From: JAKZRT01 sp965247915
GTDB taxonomy: Bacteria > Pseudomonadota > Alphaproteobacteria > Rhodobacterales > Rhodobacteraceae
Assembly: GCA_965247915.1 (NCBI GenBank)
Contig: OZ252048.1
Coordinates: 434,001-498,000, forward strand
Direction of reading: 5' to 3'
DNA length: 64,000 nucleotides
Shown here piece by piece: positions 25,836 through 35,367 of this stretch. A program made the translations under genes and the position numbers. The notes below the pieces were generated by a model. That model made no database searches, was not told the origin of the DNA, and saw only the letters and a program-made list of their open reading frames with translations. Each line of letters starts with the position of its first letter. Positions within the stretch are counted from its first letter, which is position 1.

Positions 25836-26849
25836 ATGCTGAACCAGATAACCATTGGCGAAATGTCGCGCAGCTTTCGATCCACCCGGCAGATCGGCGC
25901 GTTAAAGCTGGCGCTGGAACGCCTCAGCGCCGAGGTGACCACTGGGCGAACCACCGACACCGCCAATGAAGTCAAAGGTGATTTCCTGCCACTGGCGAGC
26001 ATTGAAAGATCGATCAAGTCGCTGGAATGGTACCAGAATTCTCTGGCTAAGACGCAAGTATTCGTGGCAACAGCGCAGCGGTCTCTGGATACGATCCAGA
26101 CCTATGCCCTGCGGTCGGGCACCAACCTGATCTCGCTTTCGGGCAACGCCCAGATAACGGTGTTGGGTGCTTTGACCAACGACACGCGGCAGGTCTTTGC
26201 CTCGGTTCTCAGCGCACTCAACATCCAGATCGGGGAACGCACGGTGTTTGCCGGCGTCGACACCAATTCGCCCGCGGTCACCGACATCGAAACCATCATG
26301 GCCGAACTGGTGACAGCCACGGCCACCGCGACCAATGCGCAAGAGGTTACCGATGCCATCACCACCTGGTTCGACACCCCCGGCGGCGGATTCGAGACCC
26401 TGGGCTATCTGGGATCGACCCAAAGGTTGCAGGATTTTGACCTGGGCCAGGGCCAGTTTGTGTCGTTCGATGCCGCGGCCGACGATCAAGAGGTGCGCGA
26501 CCTGCTGAAAGGCTTCGCCATGGGGGCGATACTGGAGGATGGAACATTCGTTCTGGCCAACGACGAAATGCGCAATCTGGTGCGCATGGCCGGCGAGGCT
26601 TTGTTGATCGGCGACAAGAAATTCGCCGAGTACCGGGCGGTCGTGGGCACCACCGAGGCCGCGATTCACAAGGCGCAGATCCGTAACAGCGCCGAAATGT
26701 TCGCGCTGGAAATGGCGCGGGCCAAGATCGTGAATGTCGACCAATACGCTGCCGCCGGGCTGCTTCAGGCGACGCAGGTGCAGCTTGAGATGCTCTATTC
26801 GCTGACCGCGCGCATGTCGCGGTTGAATCTGATGGAGTTCTTGCGGTGA
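25836..26849 (+). CDS. flgL: Flagellar hook-associated protein 3
   Basis: A 337-residue flagellin-like junction protein. The N-terminus LKLALERLSAEVTTGRTTD and the C-terminus VDQYAAAGLLQATQVQLEML resemble flagellin ends. It forms the second hook-filament junction. Its stop overlaps the flgI start (GTGATG). Intact. Confidence 0.88.
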   Translation: MLNQITIGEMSRSFRSTRQIGALKLALERLSAEVTTGRTTDTANEVKGDFLPLASIERSIKSLEWYQNSLAKTQVFVATAQRSLDTIQTYALRSGTNLISLSGNAQITVLGALTNDTRQVFASVLSALNIQIGERTVFAGVDTNSPAVTDIETIMAELVTATATATNAQEVTDAITTWFDTPGGGFETLGYLGSTQRLQDFDLGQGQFVSFDAAADDQEVRDLLKGFAMGAILEDGTFVLANDEMRNLVRMAGEALLIGDKKFAEYRAVVGTTEAAIHKAQIRNSAEMFALEMARAKIVNVDQYAAAGLLQATQVQLEMLYSLTARMSRLNLMEFLR

Positions 26850-27943
26850 TGCGCGCGGTTTTGGTTCTGTGGTTTCTTGCCTTTGCTCTGGCCGCCCAGG
26901 CGGCGCCGATCCGCATCAAGGATCTGGTCGAGTTTGACGGCGTTCGCGGTAATGATCTGGTCGGGTACGGGCTGGTTGTGGGGCTGAACGGCACCGGCGA
27001 CGGTATCCGCAACGCGCCCTTTACCGAAGAGATCATGGTGAATATCCTGGAACGCCTGGGCGTCAACGTCACCGGCAAACAATTCCGCCCCAAGAACGTG
27101 GCGGCGGTGTTTGTCACGGCTGAATTGCCGCCCTTTGCGCGCGCCGGCAGCCGTATCGACATCACCGTTTCGGCAATTGGCGACGCCAAAAGCCTGCTTG
27201 GCGGCACTCTGATCATGACACCGCTGAACGCGGCTGACGGCCAGATCTATGCGGTCGGACAGGGTACGGTGATCGCTGGCGGCGTGTCGGCTGAAGGCGA
27301 CGGGGCTCGTGTGGTTGAAGGCGTGCCGACGGCAGGTTCGATTCCCAGCGGCGCGCGGGTCGAGCGTGAAATAGATTTTGATTTCAGCGCGATGACCACC
27401 ATGCGGCTGGCGCTGCGGTCACCCGATGTCACCACGGCCGGCCGGATCGAGACGGCGATCAACGCCGTGCTGGGAATGCCCGTGGCGCGGATGATAGACG
27501 CCGGCACCGTGGCACCGGACATTGACGCCGTCGGTCGGTCGCCCGCGCACCTGATTGGCAGCATCGAAAACATTCTGGTCGAGCCGCAGTCGCGCGCGCG
27601 GGTCGTTGTCGATCAGCGTTCGGGCACCATCGTGCTGAGCGAGGATGTGCGCATCAGCCGTGTGGCGGTGGCGCAGGGCAACCTGACGCTGCGGGTCGAG
27701 GAAATTCCGCTGGTCGTGCAGCCGAACCCATTTTCCGAGGGCGAAACCATCGTCGTTCCCAGAACCGAAGCCACCATTGAGGAAGAGCGCGGCCTGGGAC
27801 TGGCCGAGCTTTCTGAAAGCACTTCGCTGAGCCAGGTGATCGAGGGGCTGAATGCGCTTGGCGTGGCCCCGCGCGACATGATCGACATCCTCAAGAGCAT
27901 CAAGGCCGCCGGGGCGCTGCACGCCGATTTTATTGTCCGCTAG
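26846..27943 (+). CDS. flgI: Flagellar P-ring protein FlgI
   Basis: A 365-residue periplasmic protein with a signal peptide (VLVLWFLAFALAAQAA, cleavage near residue 19). Family signatures: IRIKDLVEFDGVRGNDLVGY, GLNGTGDGIRNAPFTEE, and PKNVAAVFVTAELPPFARAG. It forms the peptidoglycan-level ring around the rod with FlgA help. Ends with TAG at the normal place (HADFIVR). Intact. Confidence 0.95.
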   Translation: MMRAVLVLWFLAFALAAQAAPIRIKDLVEFDGVRGNDLVGYGLVVGLNGTGDGIRNAPFTEEIMVNILERLGVNVTGKQFRPKNVAAVFVTAELPPFARAGSRIDITVSAIGDAKSLLGGTLIMTPLNAADGQIYAVGQGTVIAGGVSAEGDGARVVEGVPTAGSIPSGARVEREIDFDFSAMTTMRLALRSPDVTTAGRIETAINAVLGMPVARMIDAGTVAPDIDAVGRSPAHLIGSIENILVEPQSRARVVVDQRSGTIVLSEDVRISRVAVAQGNLTLRVEEIPLVVQPNPFSEGETIVVPRTEATIEEERGLGLAELSESTSLSQVIEGLNALGVAPRDMIDILKSIKAAGALHADFIVR

Positions 27944-28030
27944 GGATTATCGCAAGTTCTTGGGGTAATCAGGCTTGGCGCCGCGCAAGGGGACCGGCGG
28001 GGAATTTCTTGCCCCGGAATGGGGGTAACG

Positions 28031-28816
28031 TCAGAAGTAGCTGCGCACCAGCGCCCCGGAGATCAGCGTCCAGCCGTCGGCAACCACGAAAAATGCCAGC
28101 TTGAATGGCAGCGACACGATGGCGGGCGGCACCATCATCATCCCCATGGACATCAGAACCGCCGCGACCACGAGGTCGATGACCAGGAACGGCAGAAAGA
28201 TCAGAAATCCGATTTGGAAGGCGCGCTCGATCTCGCTCAGAAGGAAGGTGGGGACCAGAACCGACAGGGCTGTCGCCTCAGGGGTCGTCTCGGACGCAGG
28301 CGTGGTCTCGGCGCGCAACTCGGCCAGGCTTTGCAGGGTCTCGGGATCGACACGCGCCGTCATGAACACGCGGAATGGTTCGAGAATTCGCGTGGTGGCC
28401 TCGGCCAGCGTGATCTGGCCGTCCAGAAGCGGGCGCACGCCAGCGCCCTAGGCGGCGAAAAAAACCGGCTCCATCACGAACCAGGTCAAGAACAGGGCCA
28501 GGCTGACGATCAGCATGTTGGGGGGCGATTGCTGCAGCCCGATGCCCTGACGCAGGATCGCCAGGACGGTGACGATGAAGGGAAAGCAGGTCACCATGAT
28601 CGCAATGCCCGGCGCCAGGCTGAGCACTGTGACCAGCGCGATCAGCTGAATTGAGCGGGCCGCAAGCGAGGTTTCGTCGCCGAGATTGATCGATATTTCC
28701 TGGGCAGCCAGGGGGCCGGCGCCCAGCCCGGCCCATAACCCGATAACCACCGGGATCAGCACCGGCCGGCCGACAGCCGGCCAGCGCCCGGGGTCAGAGG
28801 CCCTTTTCAAGGTCAA
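28031..28816 (-). pseudogene. fliP: Flagellar export protein FliP with an amber codon in frame
   Basis: Both halves are in one frame: a signal-like start, SIQLIALVTVLSLAPGIAIM, PFIVTVLAILRQGIGLQQSP, then TAG at 28448-28450 (codon 123), then GAGVRPLLDGQITL and AFQIGFLIFLPFLVIDLVVA and the C-terminal GMMMVPPAIVSLPFKL. FliP is the core ring of the type III export gate, together with FliQ and FliR, and it needs all its membrane helices. The stop aligns with a position that is commonly Trp in relatives, so TGG to TAG is likely. Without suppression the gate cannot form. Confidence 0.85.
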
Positions 28817-29004
28817 CCACCTCGGTCAGGCGCACCGCCAGCTTTCCGGCATCATCGCCCTCGACCTCTTGCAATTCGCCGCGCGCAATCAGCCTGTCGC
28901 CCACGTAAAGTTCGACCGGATCATCGATATGACGATCCAATTCCAGCACTTCGTCGGCTTTCGTCGCCGGCCTCCATGGCCGCGCTCAGGGCGTCATCCG
29001 GCAT
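28794..29004 (-). pseudogene. fliN: Flagellar switch protein FliN, remnant with internal deletion and frameshift
   Basis: Starts like FliN at 29004 (MPDDALSAAMEAGDES) and ends like FliN (DEVLELDRHIDDPVELYVG, then RLIARGELQEVEG, then a TGA at 28794), but the middle of the C-ring domain, roughly 40 residues, is missing and the two parts are in different frames (211 bp in total). It overlaps fliH by 11 bases. FliN is required for the motor switch and for export, so this is a loss-of-function lesion. Confidence 0.7.
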
Positions 29005-29626
29005 GACTCATCTCACTTTCAAAGGGAATTTCGGTATCGCAAGCGGCGTCATTCGACATGGCAAAATAGGCCTCGATCGCCCGGGACCCCGCGCTTAGAA
29101 CTTCTTCCATATCGATGCTTTTTTCGGACTGCCCAAGGCGAATGAATATCTGTCCCGCGCCAAGCGTCTCTTCCTCGACAACGGTAAGCGGCAGCGACAT
29201 CGACGCCTCGAGCAGCGGCGCGACCTTGGGTCGATTTTCGGGGTGCAGCACCAATTCAACAGGCGTATCCAAAGCGCCTTCGGTCATCGGACGCAGGGCA
29301 TCGAGGATGGTCTGACCCAGGGTTTCGGCGGCGGTAACGGGCAAAACCTGCATCACCATTTCGCGCAGCAGCGGTTCGATCGACCGCATGATATGCGTCT
29401 GAACCTCGTGGCAGGTGAACGACATATCCTGAATGTTCTTGGCAAAATCCGCGCTGATCTTGGTGTATTCCTTGGTCTGCGCCTGAACCGCGTCATCCCA
29501 GCCTGCCTTGTGCCCGTGCTCGTAGGCCTCCAAAAGTTTTTTTTCAACTTCGCCGGTTAACGCTGCCGCGCGCGACCGCTGAACCGCGGTCGGGTGAAAG
29601 TTTTCAAGGTGAATGCGTCCGGGCAT
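28994..29626 (-). CDS. fliH: FliH-like flagellar assembly protein
   Basis: A 210-residue protein between fliF and fliN. It has a helical N-terminal half rich in Ala/Glu/Gln (EKKLLEAYEHGHKAGWDDAV) and a C-terminal domain with VELVLHPENRPKVAPLL and GAGQIFIRLGQSEKSIDM, in agreement with FliH/YscL-type stalk proteins that hold the ATPase FliI. Sequence identity of this family is low, so position carries much of the call. Overlaps fliF stop by one base. Intact. Confidence 0.7.
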   Translation of the reverse strand: MPGRIHLENFHPTAVQRSRAAALTGEVEKKLLEAYEHGHKAGWDDAVQAQTKEYTKISADFAKNIQDMSFTCHEVQTHIMRSIEPLLREMVMQVLPVTAAETLGQTILDALRPMTEGALDTPVELVLHPENRPKVAPLLEASMSLPLTVVEEETLGAGQIFIRLGQSEKSIDMEEVLSAGSRAIEAYFAMSNDAACDTEIPFESEMSHAG

Positions 29627-31248
29627 CAGGCGCTTTCCCCATCTTTTTCCATCCAGCCGCGAAGGAAATCGACCGTTTCATCCTGGCGTTCCTCGATCAT
29701 TTTTCGCAGCCGCTCGACCGGGTCTGTTCCCGCCGCCAACGAGGCCAGGTCCGAAAACCCGTCGCCGCCGTCCCCGGTCCCACCATCCGCCGACACCAGG
29801 TTGAGCGAATCCGCCTCGGGGAACCCGCGATCGTCGATCTCGCCGGTCAGGGCAGGCGTGTCGCCTTTGGGCGCTGGCAGGGCTGTGGCCTGAACCGCCT
29901 CGGCCGCTGTGGCCACGATCGGACGCAGCACGAACATACCGATGCCCAGCGCGAAGACCCCCAACAAAACCAGCCTGATGATCGCCATCACGTTGATATT
30001 CAGGGACTGCAGGAACGATGGCGCGGCCTCGGTCCCGACCTCGGGGACCGGTTCAAATATCATCGACCGAATAGCGATGACGTCGCCGCGGGCCTCGTCA
30101 AATCCAACCGCCGAGGCCACAAGCTCGCGCAGGTCGGCAAGTTCTTCGGCGCTGCGCGGCGCCGTGGTGCTCTGACCGTTTGCATCGACGCTGGTCACGC
30201 CATCGACCAGAACCGCGACGGTCAGGCGCTGAATCGCCCCCGGCGTGCGCAAAATTTCGCGCTGCGTTTCTGACACTTCGTAATTGGTGCGCTCGGTGGT
30301 CTGACTGTTTTGGCTTCTGTTTCCGGCACCCGCGCCCGCGTCGCCTGTGGGCAGATTGCTGGCCACCGTTACGCCCGGCGCGGCTTCGGTGGTGTCCAGA
30401 GTGCTTTCCACGGTCTCGGTCGAAATCGCCACCCGCCCGTCCGGGTCAAAGCGCCGCTCGGTAATCGATTCGGTCTCATAGGTTATTTCCACTGCCACTT
30501 CGACAATCGCGCGACCGGCCCCCACGCGCGCCGCAAGCAGGCGTTCGACGTTTTCTTTCAGCGCGCTGGCACGGTCATTGGGCGTGCTGTCGCCGCGATC
30601 AACCGGATCGCCGACAAAGACCTGTCCAGTTTGCCCGTCGATGATCGACACATTTTCTGGCAGCAGTCCCGAGACTGCGGAACCGACCAGAAATTTCAAT
30701 GACTTGGCCCGCGCCGCCGACAGCGCGCCATTGGTCGCCGTGACCGTGACCGAGGCCGTCGGGCGGATTTCGCGCCGCAATCCGGCACCGGCCTGGCGGC
30801 CGATGTGTACGCGGGCGGTCCGGATCTGGGGGCTGGACAGAATGGTGCGCGCAAGCTCGCCCTCTTTGGCGCGCCAATAGGCGGCGTCGAACATCTGCGA
30901 TGTGGTGCCAAAGCCGGACAGCGTGTCCAAAAGCTCGTACCCCGCCGTCCCGGTCGCGGGCAGGCCTTCGGACGCAAGCGTCATGCGCAATTCGTCCCGG
31001 CGCGGCGCCGGCACATAAATCGCGCGTCCCCGAACCTGGTATTCGACTGCGCGCTGTTCCAGCGCCGCAACCACGTCGCCCGAGGCGCCGTTTTCTAGGC
31101 CGGAATAAAGCAACGCCATGTTCGGAGTGGCGGCCAGCCGGGTCAGACCAAAGACCGCCGCGAACATCGCCAATGACGCGGCAATGACAATGAAGCGGCG
31201 CCGGAAATCAAGGGCGGTCCAAAGGGCGATGAGTTGATCCAAAGACAC
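29626..31248 (-). CDS. fliF: Flagellar MS-ring protein FliF
   Basis: A 540-residue membrane ring protein. First membrane segment near residues 20-40 (FIVIAASLAMFAAVFGL), ring-building motifs (ALEQRAVEYQVRGRAIYVPA, TRVHIGRQ-type strand), a long periplasmic part with KSLKFLVGSAVSGLLPENVS, and a second membrane segment near residue 430 (IIRLVLLGVFALGIGMFVL). The C-terminal tail ends in RKMIEERQDETVDFLRGWM, the FliG-binding type. It is divergent from fliL with a CtrA-like box between them. Intact. Confidence 0.93.
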   Translation of the reverse strand: MSLDQLIALWTALDFRRRFIVIAASLAMFAAVFGLTRLAATPNMALLYSGLENGASGDVVAALEQRAVEYQVRGRAIYVPAPRRDELRMTLASEGLPATGTAGYELLDTLSGFGTTSQMFDAAYWRAKEGELARTILSSPQIRTARVHIGRQAGAGLRREIRPTASVTVTATNGALSAARAKSLKFLVGSAVSGLLPENVSIIDGQTGQVFVGDPVDRGDSTPNDRASALKENVERLLAARVGAGRAIVEVAVEITYETESITERRFDPDGRVAISTETVESTLDTTEAAPGVTVASNLPTGDAGAGAGNRSQNSQTTERTNYEVSETQREILRTPGAIQRLTVAVLVDGVTSVDANGQSTTAPRSAEELADLRELVASAVGFDEARGDVIAIRSMIFEPVPEVGTEAAPSFLQSLNINVMAIIRLVLLGVFALGIGMFVLRPIVATAAEAVQATALPAPKGDTPALTGEIDDRGFPEADSLNLVSADGGTGDGGDGFSDLASLAAGTDPVERLRKMIEERQDETVDFLRGWMEKDGESA

Positions 31249-31302
31249 TCTCCGTCGCGAACATTCTGTCCGGTCTTTGGGCGCATATTTGGACCAGGCC
31301 CC

Positions 31303-31317
31303 TTAATAATCGGTTAG
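31303..31317. promoter_or_regulatory. CtrA-like box between fliF and fliL
   Basis: TTAA-N7-TTAG, one mismatch from TTAA-N7-TTAA, in the 114-bp divergent gap, 55 bp from the fliF start and 46 bp from the fliL start. It could serve both promoters. Confidence 0.6.
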
Positions 31318-31362
31318 CCAGACGCGGGTATAGAACGGCCAGGGCAAAAGTCTGGTGAAGTC

Positions 31363-31845
31363 ATGGCCGACGCAGAAGAAGTCGAAGAAGAACCGAAAAA
31401 GAAATCAAAACTCCCCTTGATTATCGGGCTGGTGTTGGCGTTGGCTATGGGTGGCGGCGGCTTTTTCGTGGGCTTTTCGGGGATGTTGTCGTCGGCAACC
31501 AGCCATGGCGTGTCCGAAGCGCCAGCGACCGTTGCCGACCTGCCCGATATCGCCTTTGTCCGGATCGAGCCCATTCTGATCGCCCTCGCGCGCGAGGCGG
31601 AAAGCCGCCATCTGCGGTTTCAGGGTCACCTGGAGGTCAACGCCCGCCACGAAGAAGAAGTGGTGATGCTGATGCCCCGGATCTAGGACGTGCTGAACAG
31701 CTATTTGCGCGCCGTCGAAGTGCGCCAACTCGAAGACCCGTCGGCGCTGTTGCGCCTGCGCGCCCAGATGCTGCGTCGGGTGCAGATTGTCACTGGCGAG
31801 GGGCGGGTGCGCGACCTTTTGATCTCGGAATTTGTGTTGAACTAA
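31363..31845 (+). pseudogene. fliL: FliL family protein with an amber codon in frame
   Basis: The frame begins with a cytoplasmic acidic/lysine tract, a membrane segment (LPLIIGLVLALAMGGGGFFV, residues 17-36) and a periplasmic domain (FVRIEPILIAL, LRFQGHLEVNARHEEEV). At 31684-31686 (codon 108) it has TAG after LMPRI. The same frame continues DVLNSYLRAVEVRQLE, RRVQIVTGEGRVRDLLI and ends at TAA 31845, giving the normal family length of 160. FliL supports stator function. A second fliL-type gene lies at 42881. Confidence 0.85.
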
Positions 31846-31846
31846 G

Positions 31847-32218
31847 ATGTACCTGACCGTGATTTCAGATGGATTGATGATTGCGGCAGCACTTGGTGCG
31901 GCGGTGTATTGTATGGTGCTGTCGCGGCGGCTGAAGCGGTTCAACAACCACAAAAAAGGCATGGGGCGCGCTATTGCGGTTTTGTCGGCGCAGGTCGATG
32001 ACCTGACCAAAACACTGACGCGCGCCGAGGAGACGGCCAGGAATTCGGCGCAGGAACTGGCCGCGCTGACCGCGCGCGGCGATGACGGTGCCAAGCGGCT
32101 GGAAATGCTGCTGGCAACGCTCCACGATCTGCCCGATCCCGGCAAGACCGAGGAAGAACCGCCGGCAAAATTCATCCGGTCCGAAAGCGAAGGACCCATT
32201 GCGGAGGCCACCCAATGA
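31847..32218 (+). CDS. Flagellar-cluster membrane protein of unknown function
   Basis: A 123-residue protein with one N-terminal membrane helix (ISDGLMIAAALGAAVYCMVL) and a coiled-coil stretch (VDDLTKTLTRAEETARNSAQ...). The tail is acidic. Its place between fliL and the MotE-like gene, with a four-base overlap to the latter, is usual in this order's flagellar clusters. I cannot name a function. Confidence 0.65.
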   Translation: MYLTVISDGLMIAAALGAAVYCMVLSRRLKRFNNHKKGMGRAIAVLSAQVDDLTKTLTRAEETARNSAQELAALTARGDDGAKRLEMLLATLHDLPDPGKTEEEPPAKFIRSESEGPIAEATQ

Positions 32219-32820
32219 GCAAGACGCCAAAGAAAACGCGCCGTCTGGGCCAAGGTGTGCTGGCCTTGATTGCGGGTCTGTTTCTGGCCTCGAGCGTGGT
32301 CCGCGTCTCACAAAGCGCCGGTGCGGCTTCGTCCGAATCACAGAATTTCGAGGAAATGTCCGGCCCTGTATCGACGCTGATCGACAAAAGCGGGCCGCCC
32401 TGTACCGACGCCGATCATATTCGCAACCTTCTGGCCGATCTTCAGGCGCGCGAGGCGGCGATTCAGGTCGAGGAAATGGCCCTTGCCGACCGCCGGCAGG
32501 CGCTGGTTGTCGCCGAGACGCACATCAACGCCAACCTCGACGCGCTAATCAACGCCGAGGCCGAGCTGGCCGCGACCATGAATCTGGCGCGGTCCGCTTC
32601 GGAAAACGATCTGGCGCGCCTGACCACCGTCTACGAAAACATGAAGCCAAAAGAGGCAGTCGCGCTTTTTGAGGAAATGGACCCCGAGTTTTCGGCGGGC
32701 TTTCTGGCGCGGATGCGCGCTGATGCGGCTGCGTCGATCATGGCCGGGCTGGAACCCGAAACCGCCTATTCGATCTCGGTCATCCTGGCGGGCCGCAATG
32801 CGCTGGTGCCGACCGAATAA
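32215..32820 (+). CDS. MotE-like flagellar chaperone, MgtE N-terminal-type
   Basis: A 201-residue protein: membrane anchor (GVLALIAGLFLASSVVRVSQ), a helical coiled-coil centre (LLADLQAREAAIQVEEMALA), and a C-terminal helical domain with YENMKPKEAVALFEEMDPEF, then RMRADAAASIMAGLEPE, matching MgtE intracellular-N-like folds of MotE. MotE stabilises the periplasmic motor protein MotC in rhizobia; here it precedes motA by 76 bp. Intact. Confidence 0.7.
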   Translation: MSKTPKKTRRLGQGVLALIAGLFLASSVVRVSQSAGAASSESQNFEEMSGPVSTLIDKSGPPCTDADHIRNLLADLQAREAAIQVEEMALADRRQALVVAETHINANLDALINAEAELAATMNLARSASENDLARLTTVYENMKPKEAVALFEEMDPEFSAGFLARMRADAAASIMAGLEPETAYSISVILAGRNALVPTE

Positions 32821-32896
32821 TCGCCCACCGGTCAATGATTTTTAACCTCGATCTGCCAGTCTCGGCACTGTTCAGGGCAGAGGTGGAGCTGACTTC

Positions 32897-33766
32897 ATGA
32901 TCGGCATTATCGGCATCGTTGTCACTCTCGTCATGGTTTTCGGCGGGTATATCCTGGCCGGTGGCAAGATGGGGATCATCATGAAATCTCTGCCGTTCGA
33001 GATGATTATCATCGGCGGCGCCGCCGTCGGCGCCTTTGCCATCGCGAACGATGGCCCGGCGATCAAGAACACAATCAAAGACGTGGGAAAGGTCTTTAAG
33101 GGCGTCAAATGGAAGGCCGACGATTACCGCGACCTTCTGTGTTTGCTTTTTGAACTGATCCGTCTGGTCCGCCAGAACCCGGTCGCGCTGGAAGAACACA
33201 TTGAAGATCCGGAAAATTCCCCGATTTTTTCAAAATATCCCAAAATCCTTCGGGATCACGAGGCGGTCGAGCTGATCTGCGACACCATGCGATCGGCATC
33301 GATGAATTACGACGACCCGCATTGGGTCGAAGAAGTGCCGGAAAAACGCATGGATGCCAGCCTGCACCATGCGATGCATTCCAGCCACGCTTTGCAGACC
33401 ATGGCCGATGCGCTGCCCGCACTTGGCATCGTCGCCGCCGTGCTGGGGGTGATCAAGACCATGGCCTCGATTGACCAGCCGCCCGAAATTCTGGGCAAGA
33501 TGATCGGCGGCGCATTGGTGGGCACCTTTCTGGGGGTGTTTCTGGCTTATGGTCTGGCTGGTCCCTTCGCCACCAAGGTCAAATTGGTCGTCGAAGGTGA
33601 CGCGCATTTCTATCAACTGATCCGCGAAGTTCTGGTCGCCAACCTGCATCAGCATCCCACCAATATCTGTATCGAGGTCGGGCGTCAGAACGCGCCGCAC
33701 CACGTGCGGCCAAGTTTTGCCGACCTGGAAACCGCCCTGAAAGACATCAAACAGGATGCCGCATGA
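32897..33766 (+). CDS. motA: Flagellar motor stator protein MotA
   Basis: A 289-residue stator protein with four membrane segments: IGIIGIVVTLVMVFGGYILA at the start, MIIIGGAAVGAFAI, then ALPALGIVAAVLGVIKTMAS and GALVGTFLGVFLAYGLAGPF with the proline/charge pattern of MotA. The large cytoplasmic loop has HHAMHSSHALQTMADALP. Together with MotB it conducts protons. Its TGA overlaps the start of the next gene (ATGA). Intact. Confidence 0.93.
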   Translation: MIGIIGIVVTLVMVFGGYILAGGKMGIIMKSLPFEMIIIGGAAVGAFAIANDGPAIKNTIKDVGKVFKGVKWKADDYRDLLCLLFELIRLVRQNPVALEEHIEDPENSPIFSKYPKILRDHEAVELICDTMRSASMNYDDPHWVEEVPEKRMDASLHHAMHSSHALQTMADALPALGIVAAVLGVIKTMASIDQPPEILGKMIGGALVGTFLGVFLAYGLAGPFATKVKLVVEGDAHFYQLIREVLVANLHQHPTNICIEVGRQNAPHHVRPSFADLETALKDIKQDAA

Positions 33767-35367
33767 GGGCCGCGCTTGCCTCTGTTGCCCTGGCCGTTCT
33801 TTGTCTTGCGGCCTAGCCGGCCCATGCCCAGGTAGTGTCGGTACAATCGGGCGAGCACGAAGGGTTTTCGCGACTGGTTTTCAGTTTTCAGCCCGGTCGC
33901 CGGTGGTCGATCACCCGCGTGACAGACGGCTATTTGGTTGACTTCGATCTCGAGCGTCTGGGGCTGAACGATCTGGGGGTCTTTGTCCTGATCCCGCGCA
34001 CCCGCATCACCGCGCTGATCGCGCACCGGGAACGGTCGACCATCTTTGTCCGCACCGCCTGTGACTGTCCGGCGACGGCGTTCTTGGCGCGGCCGGGCAA
34101 GCTGGTGGTCGATGTCGCTGACGATCCGGTTTTCGCCCGCATCGAAGGGGCCGAGTTTGTTCAGGCCGACGACACCGAGCCTGTGTCCGACAGAACAAAT
34201 TCACCCCGCGATCGCCTGCCCGAACTTTTGCCGACTGCGAGTTTTTTCGATCTCGACCCCGAAACCGAGACCGCGACCAGTGCCGGAAGCACTTACCCGC
34301 TTGCAGATGCGAGCGAACCCATGGCCGACGCCATGGAAGACGATCGAACGATGGTCGACGAAAGTCAGCACTAGGCCGTGACCGAAGATGCAGGCGGGAT
34401 GGATGGACAAACCTTGCAAGCCGGGATGGCCGCTGACCAGCAAGAGCTTGTGGTGCTGCCTGCGATGACGGAAGACCCCGAAGTTCAGGATGCGCATGTG
34501 AACGAGCCCATGCCAGGCCGGTCGTTGTTGCCGATCGTAACGGGCCGGTCAACCGATCAGGAATCGGCGCCGGTCGAACCCGAAGTGTCCCGGGCGACCC
34601 ACGAAGAAATGGCCGCCGAGGCTGCGCACGACCTGTCGCAAAAGCGCCTCGAACAGACGCGAAACCTAGTGCTGAAAGAACTGGCGCGCGCCACTGCGCA
34701 GGGACTCTTGGACCCCAACACAGCGCTCCAGGGGACCCAGGACGCGAAAGATGCAATTGCAGCGGATGAAGGCGCAGGCGGGTCGGTCGTCGCCCCGTTG
34801 CGCAGCCTTGATCTGGACGAAATCCAGAGTTTCCTCGATGCGCTGCCCAACGTACGGGCCGAAAGCGCTTTCGACCGTGGGATTCGGACGGAATCGCATC
34901 CGCGCCCGCTGAACGCCGAGGGAATGCATTGCATTGAAAACGAAGATGTCGATATCGCCAGATGGACTGGCGAAGGCACGATTTATAGTCAGATTTCGCA
35001 ATACCGCCTGGCCTTGGTCGAAGAGTTTGATCGTGAGAACCGCGACGCCGCTATGGGTCTTACCCGCAGCTATATCTATTTGTCCTTCGGGGCCGAGGCG
35101 CTGGCGATTCTGAACATGATACCGCTGACCGGCAGCGATGCGGACGTGATGCGCGCGATGGCTGAAATTGTGGACATGGGCTATGCCGAAAACCCCGGTC
35201 CTTTCGAGGATCAGATCTCTTGCGATACCGCTGCCGCGTTTTGGGCCGCGATGGCAATGCCGGCTTTCCAGCGCGGCATGGACGCTGACCGAAAGGCGAT
35301 ATTGCTGGCATTTTCGGCCTTGCCGCTGCATTTGCGCCGCCATCTGGGCCCGACGCTGGCGCTGAGG

